The position numbers and the translations under genes are program-made. Of a DNA stretch of 64,000 nucleotides, positions 1-11,035 are shown in pieces. The DNA comes from Hypericum androsaemum (lineage: Eukaryota > Streptophyta > Magnoliopsida > Malpighiales > Hypericaceae): positions 9,792,428-9,856,427 of the forward strand of contig OZ023194.1 in NCBI GenBank assembly GCA_963995505.1. Reading direction: 5' to 3'. The notes below the pieces were generated by a model. The model was not told the origin of the DNA. It saw nothing but the letters and a program-made list of their open reading frames with translations, and did no database searches. How positions within the stretch are numbered: the stretch's first letter is position 1; every line of letters begins with the position of its first letter.

Positions 1-3000
1 GGCAAAATAGACATAAGAGTAGTCAAAGTATTTATGGCTGCTTCTTGTTCTAGAACAAAGGAGCTCATCAATCCCATTGGTCCTAGTAGAATCTGCAGAA
101 ATAGAATCAAAATACTTGAACCACAATTTAACAGGTTACCCAAGTAAATTAGACGATCAAATAAAACTTTTGTACACAATCAAACAAATATCCTTTGTAT
201 TAACAAGAAATAAGATAAAAAGAAAGACTAAAAGGTAATGAAATGCTAGAATGGACATCTTTAAAGGCGGAAGCAGTCGTCAGAATTCAGTTTTTTTTAG
301 TACCACCTATGAAAACGAACTAGTAGTTTCCAATGGACTTGGGTGATCTTCAGTTTACCTTACATGAACTTTCAATGTGAGAAGAAATAATGCCAATAAC
401 ATCAAACCCAAGAGTTTGTAGGCATTTATGGATTCTCTGCAACACATGAAAGAAAGGAGTTAGCTGCTGGTATTCTACAAGTGAAAACATCGAAAGCAAC
501 AAATAGATATAAATAATTATCACGTCTATGGTTCAAACACATGAGAGAATGACTGGATTACCCTCCAAACTGCATCTCTTCTCGCAGTTCCAATGATTGA
601 TGGATGATGCGAGCACAGCATTATCTGTGCATAGACATTTGGCGAAGTTTTAAGAGTAGCAGATGACACTACTATTAGTGTCTTCACCAAGACCTCAACT
701 GAAGGTAGAAACTGAACTTGCACATCTGGTGTCTCATCTGCGTCGCTACAATCAATGCAAATTCAAATTTTGTCCACCACTATCAAGCATCAGGCCGCCT
801 GTAGCTGGTGCTACAAAAGAGTAATAGGAGAAAACAACAAAAAATAAAGAAGGAATGGTTACCTAGTCTTTGACAAGATCATTTTCTCTCCAACCACAGA
901 GAGAAAGTTTCTGAACTCGAGTAAAAGAGCTTCAGATAATTGCGGAATGGCAAGAACAATCTTCTTGGCAGAACTCTGTGTCAGTTTGCGAACATCCCAT
1001 ATCGGATGGCACAGAAAGAATACCAATGACTGCAAGAAAATGGTGTTTATCACTAATCCTCCTCTGTAAAGGATGTACAAAGCAGTAAAAGTATCGGTAC
1101 CTGTAGCAGTAATTTTACTGAGAATGCCTCCAAGATTCTGTGAAACAATAGTTATTTAGGATATACTGAGGCACAACCTGTAAAATAACACCTAAGCACA
1201 AGGAAAAACTGGTATATTACCTCCGTGAATGTTCAACCAGAAGGGCCTCCAGAAGATCAATACATGCCAAGCAATCTTCAGCTGAGAATTTTGAGGCCTG
1301 AGACCAATGATAAAGAATAATGAACGAAATCCCAGGACAGAGTTTTTTCTTGAAAGAATAAAATGAAAAAATAGCTACCATAGAAACTTGTACAAGCGAA
1401 GGCTCATTTTGAGATACGAAGGACCAGATCTTTTCCTTTGCCACAGTCTCCTCTGAGTAAATAAACAAAAAATAAGAAAACAAAGGCCAAGCAGCACCAA
1501 TACTTTGCAGAAAGAAAAATAATCCTATGATGATAACTGAAGAGAAAATAAAGTCACTACAACAACTGGAGTCGCACAAGCAACAAACTAGTAACCTGCT
1601 CCGACATCAGCTGATGCGATCTTCGAAACAATAAGTAATGCATAGACACCATCTAAGCGCTGCGCTGGTTTGGTGAAGCCATTTTTAACTATTTGAATTA
1701 GGGGGGCGAGCAGAGTTGACATCTGAAATAGTGAAATAAATTCTCAGTCAAAAGGTAAAAGCGTCAGCTTAAAGCATTAAATGGGAAGGTCTACAAGCAC
1801 ATGATCTATTAAGTGGATAATACCTGCAATACAGCATCAGGATTCTGGCAAATTAATCGCAGGCAACGAAGATGACCCCTTCGCAGTACTTCTTTCTCTT
1901 TGAGACCAGAAGCAATAAAAGAAACAAAATTTGGCTGGACGGTGTCAGCAGATCTAGCCGCCCATGATGCAAGAGCTGACAAGATTGCCAGTTTCACCTC
2001 CTCGTTGCCTGCAAAGAACAGTTAGTCAAAAGTCAGCAAAAGAGAGAGAAGAAAAACAGATACAAGAATGTTAAACAACTGAGAAAAGGCACTGATGAGA
2101 CATAGCACCAAATGACTTTTACGGAAAAGGTAATGCTTTTAAATGAAGGAAAATCATTCCAAAGAAAAAGATAATGAGAGCTTAGAGCACCAGTTACCCT
2201 CATCCTTGTAACAAGATAACATGAAGTTGCATAAGGTGCATGACAGGGTGCCTAAATATTTTCCTTCCGGGGCATATGATAACTCTTGCAAACAATTGAA
2301 CATCCCAATTCTCTGATAAGGAAATTGGAGCCTTCCTTCAGAGCCTGAATTAACCAATAAAATCATGCAAAAAAGAAAACTAAGATTCAGAATGGCAAAC
2401 TCTTCTTGCGGGATATAAGAATCATAATACATACTTAAATGGCAGGATAAAACAAAGGTAAGAGTCCACCTCCAATTACTGCCTTAACAGCATTAAACAT
2501 TGTTCCTATGGCATCAGGATTACTAGACTTCTGGCTCAAACATCGTAAAATGGCTAGTGCCTCGAGCCTTCTACCCTCATCTGCATGTCGAGCTTGGGAT
2601 AGGACTACTGTGAGTAGTTCGACAGCATATTTGCTCATATCTAGATTGACTGATTTCAGAAGTGCTCCAGTTGCTTCCAGCACAAGCTCGGGATTGCGCT
2701 TCAACATTTTAATTGAAGATGGAATCAGAGTGTCTTGAAAATTTTCATGTGAAACATACATGAATAGTGGTCCAAATGATTCGCTTAACTCCTTTGGGGG
2801 CTTTTCCCTAGCATTTAAAACTGATTTGACATAAATGTCAAGGAAAGTTGACTGCAGAGACAACACCAATGTCAAGATTAGAAAATTCTATGAAAGCAAA
2901 CAATGGTAGCCAACCTTCTTGTCACTGCAACATCATATAAAACAAGCACATCTAACCTTGCTCTGTTCAAAAGACGAAGACGACGCACTTGAAAACTCCA

Positions 3001-4250
3001 GTATTAGCGACAACAGTTCAGGACAATCTTTGCATGCTATCCGTCCATCCTTCAACGCCTCGATATAGATGTTGTATATTTCAGGATGCTGCATTTTGAC
3101 AAGAGAAAATCAACCAATTAAGATCATTGAATAACAAAGTGAAAACTTATTGCAAAGCATACTTTTGCTCATCAACTCAGAGAGACTAAAAAGAGCCAGA
3201 TCTAATTTAAACTCTACAGACATCAACGATGAAAATGAAATGGCTCTGGGAAGCAAATATCTGTTGAGAATTAATTCAGTCTGATATTATTCAGAGCTCC
3301 AACTATATACATTTCATAGAATTGATTATCACCATGAAAAATGAGGAACACTCTAATCATAAACACAGAGTAGATAAAAGGGAATCTGCAACGTAGCAAT
3401 AAGACATTAGCATAGTGGACACTGCTAAGGTCCCAGGAAGCATACTTTCGGGTTTGTCTCCTATGGTTTTTTTTTTTTGCTAAATAGCCCATATGGGGCT
3501 AAGAGAGAAATAGATTGGCTCCCAATGTGCAATCCAATCGTACCCTAAAATTCTGCAACCTACTAATTAGGCATCTTTCCTGTCTATTTCCCGTAAAATG
3601 AAAGCAAACAAATGTTTTCCATTCTGCCTGTCCTTCAATTAAAGTTTGTTCAGAGCAATACCAGCGAGAATAACCGCAAGAACATTCTCTTGCAGGCCCT
3701 CCGCTCCTTGAACGATCCATGCTCCCTCATCACAACACGAACCACTCCACCCTGGGCAGAAGCCAATCTAGAGACGGCGTTCTTTGAAGCGGACGCAAAC
3801 TGGCTTTTCTCAAGTAACAAGCACGACCATCCGAGTAGCCTAAGACATCCAACCCTGGACCGCGACCTGGCCTGCCTCTCCATCGCCTGGACCAGCGCCC
3901 CAGCGAAGGTCTTCATGAACTGGACATTCCCCAGCGCCTTCGTCACAGCCTCGTCCACGGCCCTCCTCGACGACCTGTCGTCGTACGAGCACACGGTCTG
4001 GAACACGATGTCCACCACCGTGGCTGCCATCTCCTGAGACATATCTGCCAAAAAGAAAAACAATAACAAAAGTTTAAAACAAAAAATAATCGAGAGGAAC
4101 AAGTGATTTGACTTGCGGTTACGAAGTGGTGGGGAGCGGGAGTTCACCGGGAGAATCGAGAAGAGGTGGGAGGTCGTGGCGGAAGATCCGGAGGCGGAGT
4201 TTCGGGGAGGGGGACGAAACGGTGGCGGAGATGGAGGATAGAGGCTCCAT
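1..4250 (-). CDS. GCN1: GCN1 / ILITYHIA translational activator, N-terminal part (3' end off window)
   Basis: GCN1 is a giant HEAT-repeat protein that binds ribosomes and activates the eIF2-alpha kinase GCN2; plants call it ILITYHIA. I read 14 exons, all with GT-AG borders and consistent phase: 4148-4250, 3662-4044, 2957-3088, 2470-2851, 2198-2344, 1824-2008, 1596-1722, 1379-1452, 1221-1297, 1101-1137, 863-1029, 562-745, 359-436 and 1-92 (continues left). They give about 722 residues without a stop, of roughly 2600 expected. Marker stretches include SCLLLEKSQFA, KMLKRNPELVLEA, GLKEKEVLRRGHLRC, ISQNEPSLVQ-like and CSHHPSIIGTARRDAVWR. The start is the ATG at 4250, giving MEPLSSISATVSSP; exon 1 joins exon 2 in phase (D-M-S-Q-E-M). 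The assignment rests on recognising the plant family sequence. Alternative start or splice choices in exons 1-2 are possible; the family call is firm. Confidence 0.93.
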
Positions 4251-4326
4251 TTCCGGGTTGGGGGATCGGGAGATTACCGACGGAAAGCCAAACGCATGTG
4301 CGAGGAGAAATGGGCGCTTTTCTGGT

Positions 4327-4335
4327 TTAGGGTTT
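4327..4335 (-). promoter_or_regulatory. telo-box (AAACCCTAA) upstream of GCN1
   Basis: AAACCCTAA on the minus strand lies 77 bp upstream of the GCN1 start codon. Telo-boxes of this sequence are known near the transcription starts of many plant ribosomal-protein and translation-factor genes. A role in GCN1 expression is inference. Confidence 0.5.
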
Positions 4336-4439
4336 TAGGGCGGAAGAAAGAAGAGTCTGTGTGTGACTAGTGAGTGCTACTACAAGTACCCTTTTCTCGG
4401 GTCGGGCTCGATGGTGGTCGTTGATTCATGGGATTTTTT

Positions 4440-6309
4440 AAATTTTTTTGGAAATGGATGGGCAAAACTCCCGATATATATAAATACGAAACGGAAGCAA
4501 TTACATCATAGATTCTAAATAAGCATACTACTCGTAATCTAGCATCCTGGAAGTCACTCTGGCTCATCGTCGTGATGGCCACTACTACACTTATATGACG
4601 CGGAATCCCCTCTTTCGAGGTTACAGCCGCCGGCCTCAGTAAAATCCTCATGCGATAAAACCCGGTGGAAAAAACCCACGAGAGGAAAAGAGCACCTCGG
4701 CAAAAAGAACATGTATTGACGTGAATACCGCTATATAAGATCATGCTTCATCTAAATCTTTAGTCCTACGAGTACAACGACGGAAGCTAACTCCCCACAA
4801 ATCATATAGATAAATGTCCATACAAGAAGCTAACAGTATATCAAATACAAAACGGTCGAAAGAAATCTCCAAGGCGTGCTTCGAGAGTGCGTCCGCCACT
4901 TGATTGCCTTCACGCCAGGTGTGCTGAATATCGATCTCCCACTTCCTCGCAAGTAACTCTCGGGCTCTAGAGGTCAGGGATGCCAGTGGGCGGTCTCAGG
5001 TAACATTTTGGCCCATGCATAGGATGGCCAAGGGCGAATCTACCTCCACATGGACTATTCGAAAGTCCCTCTCCCAAGTCAGCTCCAGACCGAGGATGAG
5101 CGCCCAAAGCTCTACAACCAAGAAGGTGCAGCTCCCAATGCCTCTGAAAAAACCGCAAACCCAGAAGCCACCTGAGTCTCGAATAATGCCTTCTGCACCT
5201 GTAGGTCCCAAGTTGCCCATCGAAGCTCCATCTGTGTCGAGCTTGACATCACTCCGCCAATGCCACAACTATGAGTGCCGTCACGAAAGTCGTTGCCCAT
5301 GGTGGGTTATCTGCAGGGAAAATAGTGGATGAGATGTTGGCCCAGAGCCACATGCGGAGATCTGTCTCTGTGTAGAAGTCTTGTGGAGGCCGTGGAAGAA
5401 GGGACTCCTACACCGTCCTAGAAAACCTGCAATCACAAAACATATGTATCACTGACTCAATATATATACCACTCCTCGGACACACACCGTCCTCCGTGAA
5501 ATGCCTCAGTATACGCTCAACGTTCGTCATCAACCTGTCATGGCAAAACAACCAAGTGAATAATCATATCCTCCCGGAAACCCGTAGAGCCCATATCCAA
5601 CTTCAGATCGGGTCAATTGGTGGCATTGCGACACAAGTTCTATACAGGGACTACATGAAGAAGCGTACATCCTGGGTAAGGCCCCAGGATAGTGTATTCG
5701 TCCAATCTGGGGAATCCTACAAAAGAGTCGACCTCGAAGAACTAATCAGAGGTGGAGGCAAGAAAGCCTCCAATACGTCACAATCGCTCCCCGGTGACCA
5801 GTACTCCACTACACGCCTCCTAGCTCTACAACAGAAAGGTCGCCAAGGAGGCAGTTCCGGAGAGGAATGGGGAGGAGAGCCACAGGTCTTAGTCGTCTCA
5901 GAAGAAAGTCTACAATATGTTACCCATGTTCCGACGAGCGAGCAAGGATCAGATGGGTTTTCACAATGGCCTTCCAGGTGGCAGAAGAGTCAGACATTGG
6001 CTGCAGCAGATCGAGGTCTCTGCCTCCCCCGTCACACTTTCCAATCAAGACTCGCGCCTAGAGATTGACCTGAGACGAGAAAAATCTCCATGGCAATTTT
6101 GTATATGATGCTTTATTAACCCGCTGCATAGGCCGAATCCCTAGTCCACCCACCTTCTTAGGGAGGCAGGAAGTGACCCAACCGATAAGATGTATACGCT
6201 GCCAGTCCTGCTTGGAATCCCATAAAAAGTCTCGAATACATTGATCGTTATCAATACACAGACCAACATGCAACAATTTAGTCTATATTGTATGGGACGA
6301 AATGGAGGA
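4440..6309 (-). mobile_element. LINE (L1-type), 3' part, left of the Athila-like insertion
   Basis: This is the 3' half of a plant non-LTR retrotransposon on the minus strand. It holds the end of the reverse transcriptase, the RNase H domain and a 3' UTR, and ends at an A-rich tail read on the minus strand (plus strand 4434-4450, T runs). Its 5' half resumes at 15134, beyond a nested LTR element. I did not find a flanking target duplication, so the outer limits are approximate. Confidence 0.8.
4861..6304 (-). pseudogene. LINE ORF2 C-terminal half: RT tail and RNase H, broken
   Basis: Reading leftwards on the minus strand, 6276-6058 encodes the post-RT region typical of plant LINEs (CIRDFLWDSKQDW, then CLPKKVGGLGIRPMQRVNKA). 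The stretch 5268-4861 encodes an RNase H domain of the RVT_3 type: VKLDTDGASMGNLGP, GIIRDSGGFWVCGFFR, a VEVDSPLAI stretch and a final TWREGNQVADALSKHAL carrying the last Asp. A TGA interrupts the frame near 4995, and the segment between the two domains (5270-6057) is scrambled by frameshifts. The enzyme would copy LINE RNA at the target site; this copy is dead. Confidence 0.8.
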
Positions 6310-7797
6310 TGGTGAGTGTGGAAACACTCTATCATCTATGTATATTTTAGTGTTAGTTTTCCGTTGTTTCTAGTATTTTTGTTTGTTATGTAGTGATGTA
6401 GTGTCATATATCATGCTTTGTATATTTTAGTGTAGTTATTGTGATTTTCATTGTGTTGCATTCGTATTTATTACTAGGAGACTTTGTGGAGATGCGAGGA
6501 GGATATTGGTGCATCTTTGATCGTGTCAAAGGCGATTGGATCAGCCGTGAAGAATGGTGCACGATCGGGACCGCGACGACATTGGGCAGACTGACCTTGA
6601 GTGACTCAAATGAAGATAACTTTCACATACAAAGTTCAATGAAGACTAGTGAGGCGGTTCTGGAAAGAAGACATCCGTGACTACAACTTTGACTCTAATG
6701 GTCTTCTTCAAATTTGGAGTCTAAGAGGGTGAAAAACGCATCCAAAGTCAAGCTTTAAGCTTGAGAGCTTACCTGGCCGAGATGGGCCGAAATTCATGAA
6801 CCATTTTGGGCCCATTTCGGGATTGTCCATGGTTTTACTTGGCTGGAACTTTAGGAATAGTTTAGTTAGTTTGAGTTGGGAATTTTTGTATAAATAGCCA
6901 TTGACTTTCCTTGCAAGCCTACCTAGAACTCTTAGATTTAGGTATTTTCCTAAACTCACTCACCAACTCCACTCTCTCTCTCTCTTGGAAGAGAAACTTG
7001 GCTCACCATTGTTGGAGCTTGTAGAGAACTTAAAGGAGAACTTTTGGAAGCTTGAAGATCATCTTGAGCTTTCTCTAACTCTCTCTTTTATGTTCATACT
7101 TTACTTGCTTTGTTTAATGGATGTGTTTAGTTGTGAAGTTGATATGTGTGAGTAGTTGATTAGTGGATTAGCTACCTTAATGACATCTAGTTAGCCTATG
7201 GTCTAGTGGGTTAAAATGCTAAGGTTTGTGAATTAGTTAATGAGTTTAATACTTAATCTTACTTGATCACCTTGATTATGAATGTAATTAATGCTAATCA
7301 CCGGGAGGGGTTAGGATTGATGGACTATTTAACTAGTTAATTAGTTGCCTTTTGATGAGGGATCTCATTAGGTAGTTAGTTGTCCAAATGGTGATGGTTA
7401 TAATTGATAATTAGTTAGATTAGGTGGCTAATTAGTCACAGGAGTGCCATTAGTTCATCTAAGTTTAATTAATGATCGATTTAGACTAATTAATAACGGG
7501 AGCGTTGATTTGTTGCTTTAGAAATACCCGGACCGTAACACGAACTTAATAAATCCCATAGGCCATTTGGTTATCTAGGTGTTATTGGTGCCAAGCCCAC
7601 TCTTTCCTTTATTGTTAAAATCATCTTCTAGTTTAGTCGTTGTAGTAACCAACTCGTGTTTGGAATTGACAAATCTATTACTTGTAGTCCTAAACTAGTG
7701 GTCGAGTCGTATTTGTGGCCTAGAACTTAGTCCTTGTGGGACGACATTCCCTTACTCACTCTTTATTGCAAGAGGGGTGTAAAAATCCTTCCTTTCA
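6310..7797 (+). repeat. 5' LTR of the Athila-like element
   Basis: It starts TGGTGAGTGTGG and ends CTTTCA, 1488 bp. It matches 13642-15133 along its whole length with scattered substitutions, roughly 5% by eye, so the insertion is not recent. Confidence 0.93.
6889..6896 (+). promoter_or_regulatory. TATA box in the 5' LTR
   Basis: TATAAATA follows a T-run, with CT-rich leader sequence downstream (6970-6986). The 3' LTR has the equivalent box at about 14220-14227. This is the expected place for the retrotransposon promoter. Confidence 0.55.
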
Positions 7798-7799
7798 AT

Positions 7800-7817
7800 T
7801 GGCGCCGTTGCCGGGGA
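7800..7817 (+). other. primer binding site, tRNA-Asp type
   Basis: TGGCGCCGTTGCCGGGGA starts 2 bp after the 5' LTR. It is complementary to the 3' end of plant tRNA-Asp, including its CCA. This primer is typical of Athila and related plant Ty3 elements. Confidence 0.88.
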
Positions 7818-7930
7818 TTAGGTGATAGACACTTAATTTGGCTTACGAACTTGAATTAGGACATTTATTTTTTGTTTACTTGGTTACTTAGTACCTTTGT
7901 TGCTTGTCTTGCAAGGTACTTATTTATCGC

Positions 7931-10900
7931 ATGCCCCTAACTCGTTCCACCAACAACCTTCCGGTGGAAATAGAAGTGGACATTGGATATTTGGAAAGGA
8001 CATTGCGACAAGAGAGAAGAATTCAAGCAAGGATGAACCAACAAGCTCATCCGAGGGACGAGCCACACGGAGATGCGCAAGGAGATGGAGCTCCTCGAAG
8101 GACTCTAATGGATTATTCTAGGCCCACTTTGAGGGGGGCAATGTCCGGAGTCCCTAGTCCGAGTATCCAGGCTAAAAATTTCGAGATCAAGCCGGCCGTG
8201 ATACACATGCTCCAAGCTTCGGTCCAATTCTATGGGTTACCGAATGAAGATCCCAACGACCATATTGCTAACTTTTTGGAGATAGCCGACATCTTTAGGT
8301 ATAATGGAGCTTGCGATGATGCCGTGAAGCTTAGGTTGTTCCCATTTACTTTGAAGGAAAAGGCCAAGATTTGGTACAAGCAATTGGTTGGGACATCGAT
8401 AGCCACGTGGGAAGAGCTAGCTAATGCCTTCCTTGAAAAGTACTTTCCCTTCTCAAAGACGAATAGGCTTGTGAAGGAGATTAACAATTTTCAACAATCT
8501 GAGAATGAGTCTTTGAGTGAAGCTTGGGAGAGATTCAAGGGATTGCAAAGGAGATGCCCACACCATAACTTGACATAGGAATCTTTACTCTAAACTTTTT
8601 ACTTCGGTCTTGGATCCTCAACAAGGGGCACAGTTGATCCCGCCTCCAATAGATCCTTCTTAAGAAAGGATAGGGATGATGCCCACCACATCTTGGAGGA
8701 GTTGGCAGCTACAAACGTTCTAATGGTCAATGAGAGAGTGAGGCAACCGAGTAAGGAGCAAGTAAAAGTTATTGATATTGGCATTGCCTCCTCTATTCAA
8801 GCTCAATTGGCTATGTTGACAAAGAAGGTGAATGATCTAAGCTTGAACAAAATTAGTGTGGTGGCCGTGCAAACAAATTATGAAATTTGTGGCAATGTTG
8901 GCCATGAGAACTAAGAGTGTGCCATGCTGGGCTCTACTACGGAGGAAGTGAATTTCGTTGGTGGCCAAGGGCAAGGAGCAAATAGGATTGGAAACCCATA
9001 TTCCTCTACGTACAATCCCGGGTGGAGAAATTACCCAAACTTCTCTTGGAAGGGAGGAAGTAGTGGAGATAACATGACGATTGTCCCGGATAAGGGACCT
9101 CCTCTTCGCAATACACCTCAAGGGCCTCCTCCAGGTTTCCAACCACATTTTTCTTTGATGGATCGGATGGGAGCTATTGAGGAGAAGTTCGACAAGATGG
9201 AAAAATTTATGCAAGAAGTTGGAGGGGCGGTTAGCCAACAAGGCCAAATTTTTGTCGCCATACAACAACAAGGATCAAGGCAAGATAACTTTGAACAAAT
9301 CCTCAAGGGTCAAGCAACCGCCATGCATAATATGGAGAGGCAACTTGGGCAAATAGCAAATGCAAGTGCTCACAGAGCGTCCGGCTCTCTTCCAAGCTCC
9401 ACGGAAGCTAATCCTCGAGGAAATGTGAGTGCAATTACCTTGAGGAGTGGCAAAGAAATCATTTCTCAAGAGACGAGCCCGAAATCAAGAGGAAACTATG
9501 TGGAGGCCAATGAAAAAGAGAAGAATGCCGAGAAAAATAAAGAGGTGGAGAAAGAGAAAAGTCATTTTGTTGAGATTGGGGAGGAACAGGAGTATGTGCC
9601 ACCACCACCAAAGATCCCTCCTCTACCATTTCCTCAAAGAGTTAAGAAGAAGAACTTGATGGACAACAAATTTCTCGGCTTTATGGAGAAGATGAAAAAT
9701 GTCCAAATTAGCGTCTCTTTTCTAGAGATGTTGGATAAAATACCCCACTACTCTAAGTTTTTGAAGGAACTCATCAAAAAGAAGAGGAAGTGGAAAGATG
9801 AAGAGACGGTATCCCTCACAGAGAAGTGTAGCTCTCTCATCTCCAAAGATCTCCCGACAAAGTTAAAAGATCCGGGGAGTTTCACTATTCCTTGTTTTGT
9901 TGGTGATGTTGAGTTTCCCAAGTGCTTATGTGATTTAGGCGCTAGCATTAACTTGATGCCTTTGTCTATTCTGAGAAGACTTGGCTTGTGTGAGGTAAAA
10001 CTCACTTCTATGCGTCTCCAATTGGCGGACCAAACCATAAAGAAGCCATTCGGGGTTGTAGAGGATGTCTTGTTGAAGATTCGTAAGTTTATCTTCCCCG
10101 TGGACTTTATGGTGTTGGATTTTGAAGAGGACAAAAGTTGTCCACTAATTCTTGGCCGACCATTTCTCAATATGGCACGTGCCTTGGTGGACGTACATGA
10201 AGGAAGATTAGTCCTTAGGATAGGAGAGGAGAAAGTAGAGTTCAAGATGTCCAATACGATGCATCACCCTCTTGATGAAGGCGTGTGCATGAAGATTGAT
10301 ATGGTTGAAGATTGTGTCCTCAAGTTGGGCAAGGAGAGCGCATTGAAGATTGAAAATGGAATAGATGAAGAGAATGATGGAGAACAAGAAGAGAAAAACC
10401 TGGAAGAGTTTGAGGAAAAAGCTGATAAAAGAATTCTCCACGAGGATTGGGAGCTTCATGTGAAGAATCATACTTCACCTTCCATCATTAAGGCTCCGAG
10501 TTTGGAGTTGAAAGAGCTACCCTCCCACTTAAGATATGCATTCTTAGTGGATGGAGGAAGACTCCCCATTATCATCTCCAACAAGCTCTCTAAGGAGCAA
10601 GAGGAGAAGGTGCTTGAAGTTGTAAACAAACGGATTAAGGCCATGGCGTGCCAAATATCTGATATCAAGGGGATAAATCCCGACATGATTATGCATTACA
10701 TCCACTTAGAGGAGGGAGCCAAGCCGGGGGTGAAAAGGCTTAATAAGGAGAATACGAAGAAGAAACATGATGCCCACATCGTGAAGAAGTAATTCAATGA
10801 GGGTCATCAAGTGTTACTCTACAACTCTCGGTTAAAACTTTTTCCGGGAAAACACAAGTCCAAGTGGAGTGGACCTTTCAAGGTGGTTAAAGTTTTTCCA

Positions 10901-11035
10901 TTTGGAACCCTCAAATTAGAAAGAAGTAATTGAGGAGTCTTCAAGGTGAATGGCCAAAGGTGCAAGATTTACCTTGGTGACGATATTGAACAAAGTTCGG
11001 AGGTGCAACCCGTGACTTCACCCTCCGATGCATGA
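7931..11035 (+). pseudogene. gag-protease polyprotein fused to an integrase C-terminus, with stops
   Basis: One frame runs from the ATG at 7931 to the TGA at 11033. Gag lies at about 8100-8570 (NFEIKPAVIHML, NDHIANFLEIADIF, LRLFPFTLKEKAKIW, EAWERFKGLQRRCPHH). A zinc knuckle at 8878-8925 reads YEICGNVGHEN-stop-EC, so its first Cys is Tyr. The retroviral-type protease has its active site in CDLGASINLMPLSILRRLGL, followed by LILGRPFLNMA. The RT N-terminus (LPSHLRYAFLV to LEEGAKPG) then passes near 10740 straight into an integrase C-terminal tail ([32 protein letters not shown]). Stops: TAG 8576, TAA 8591, TAA 8912, TAA 10790, TGA 10931. There is no frameshift, even across the deletion. Confidence 0.88.

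Noticed and set aside
3612..4037. 141-codon plus-strand ORF over GCN1 exon 2
   Set aside because: It is antisense to a well-supported coding exon and shows no family features.
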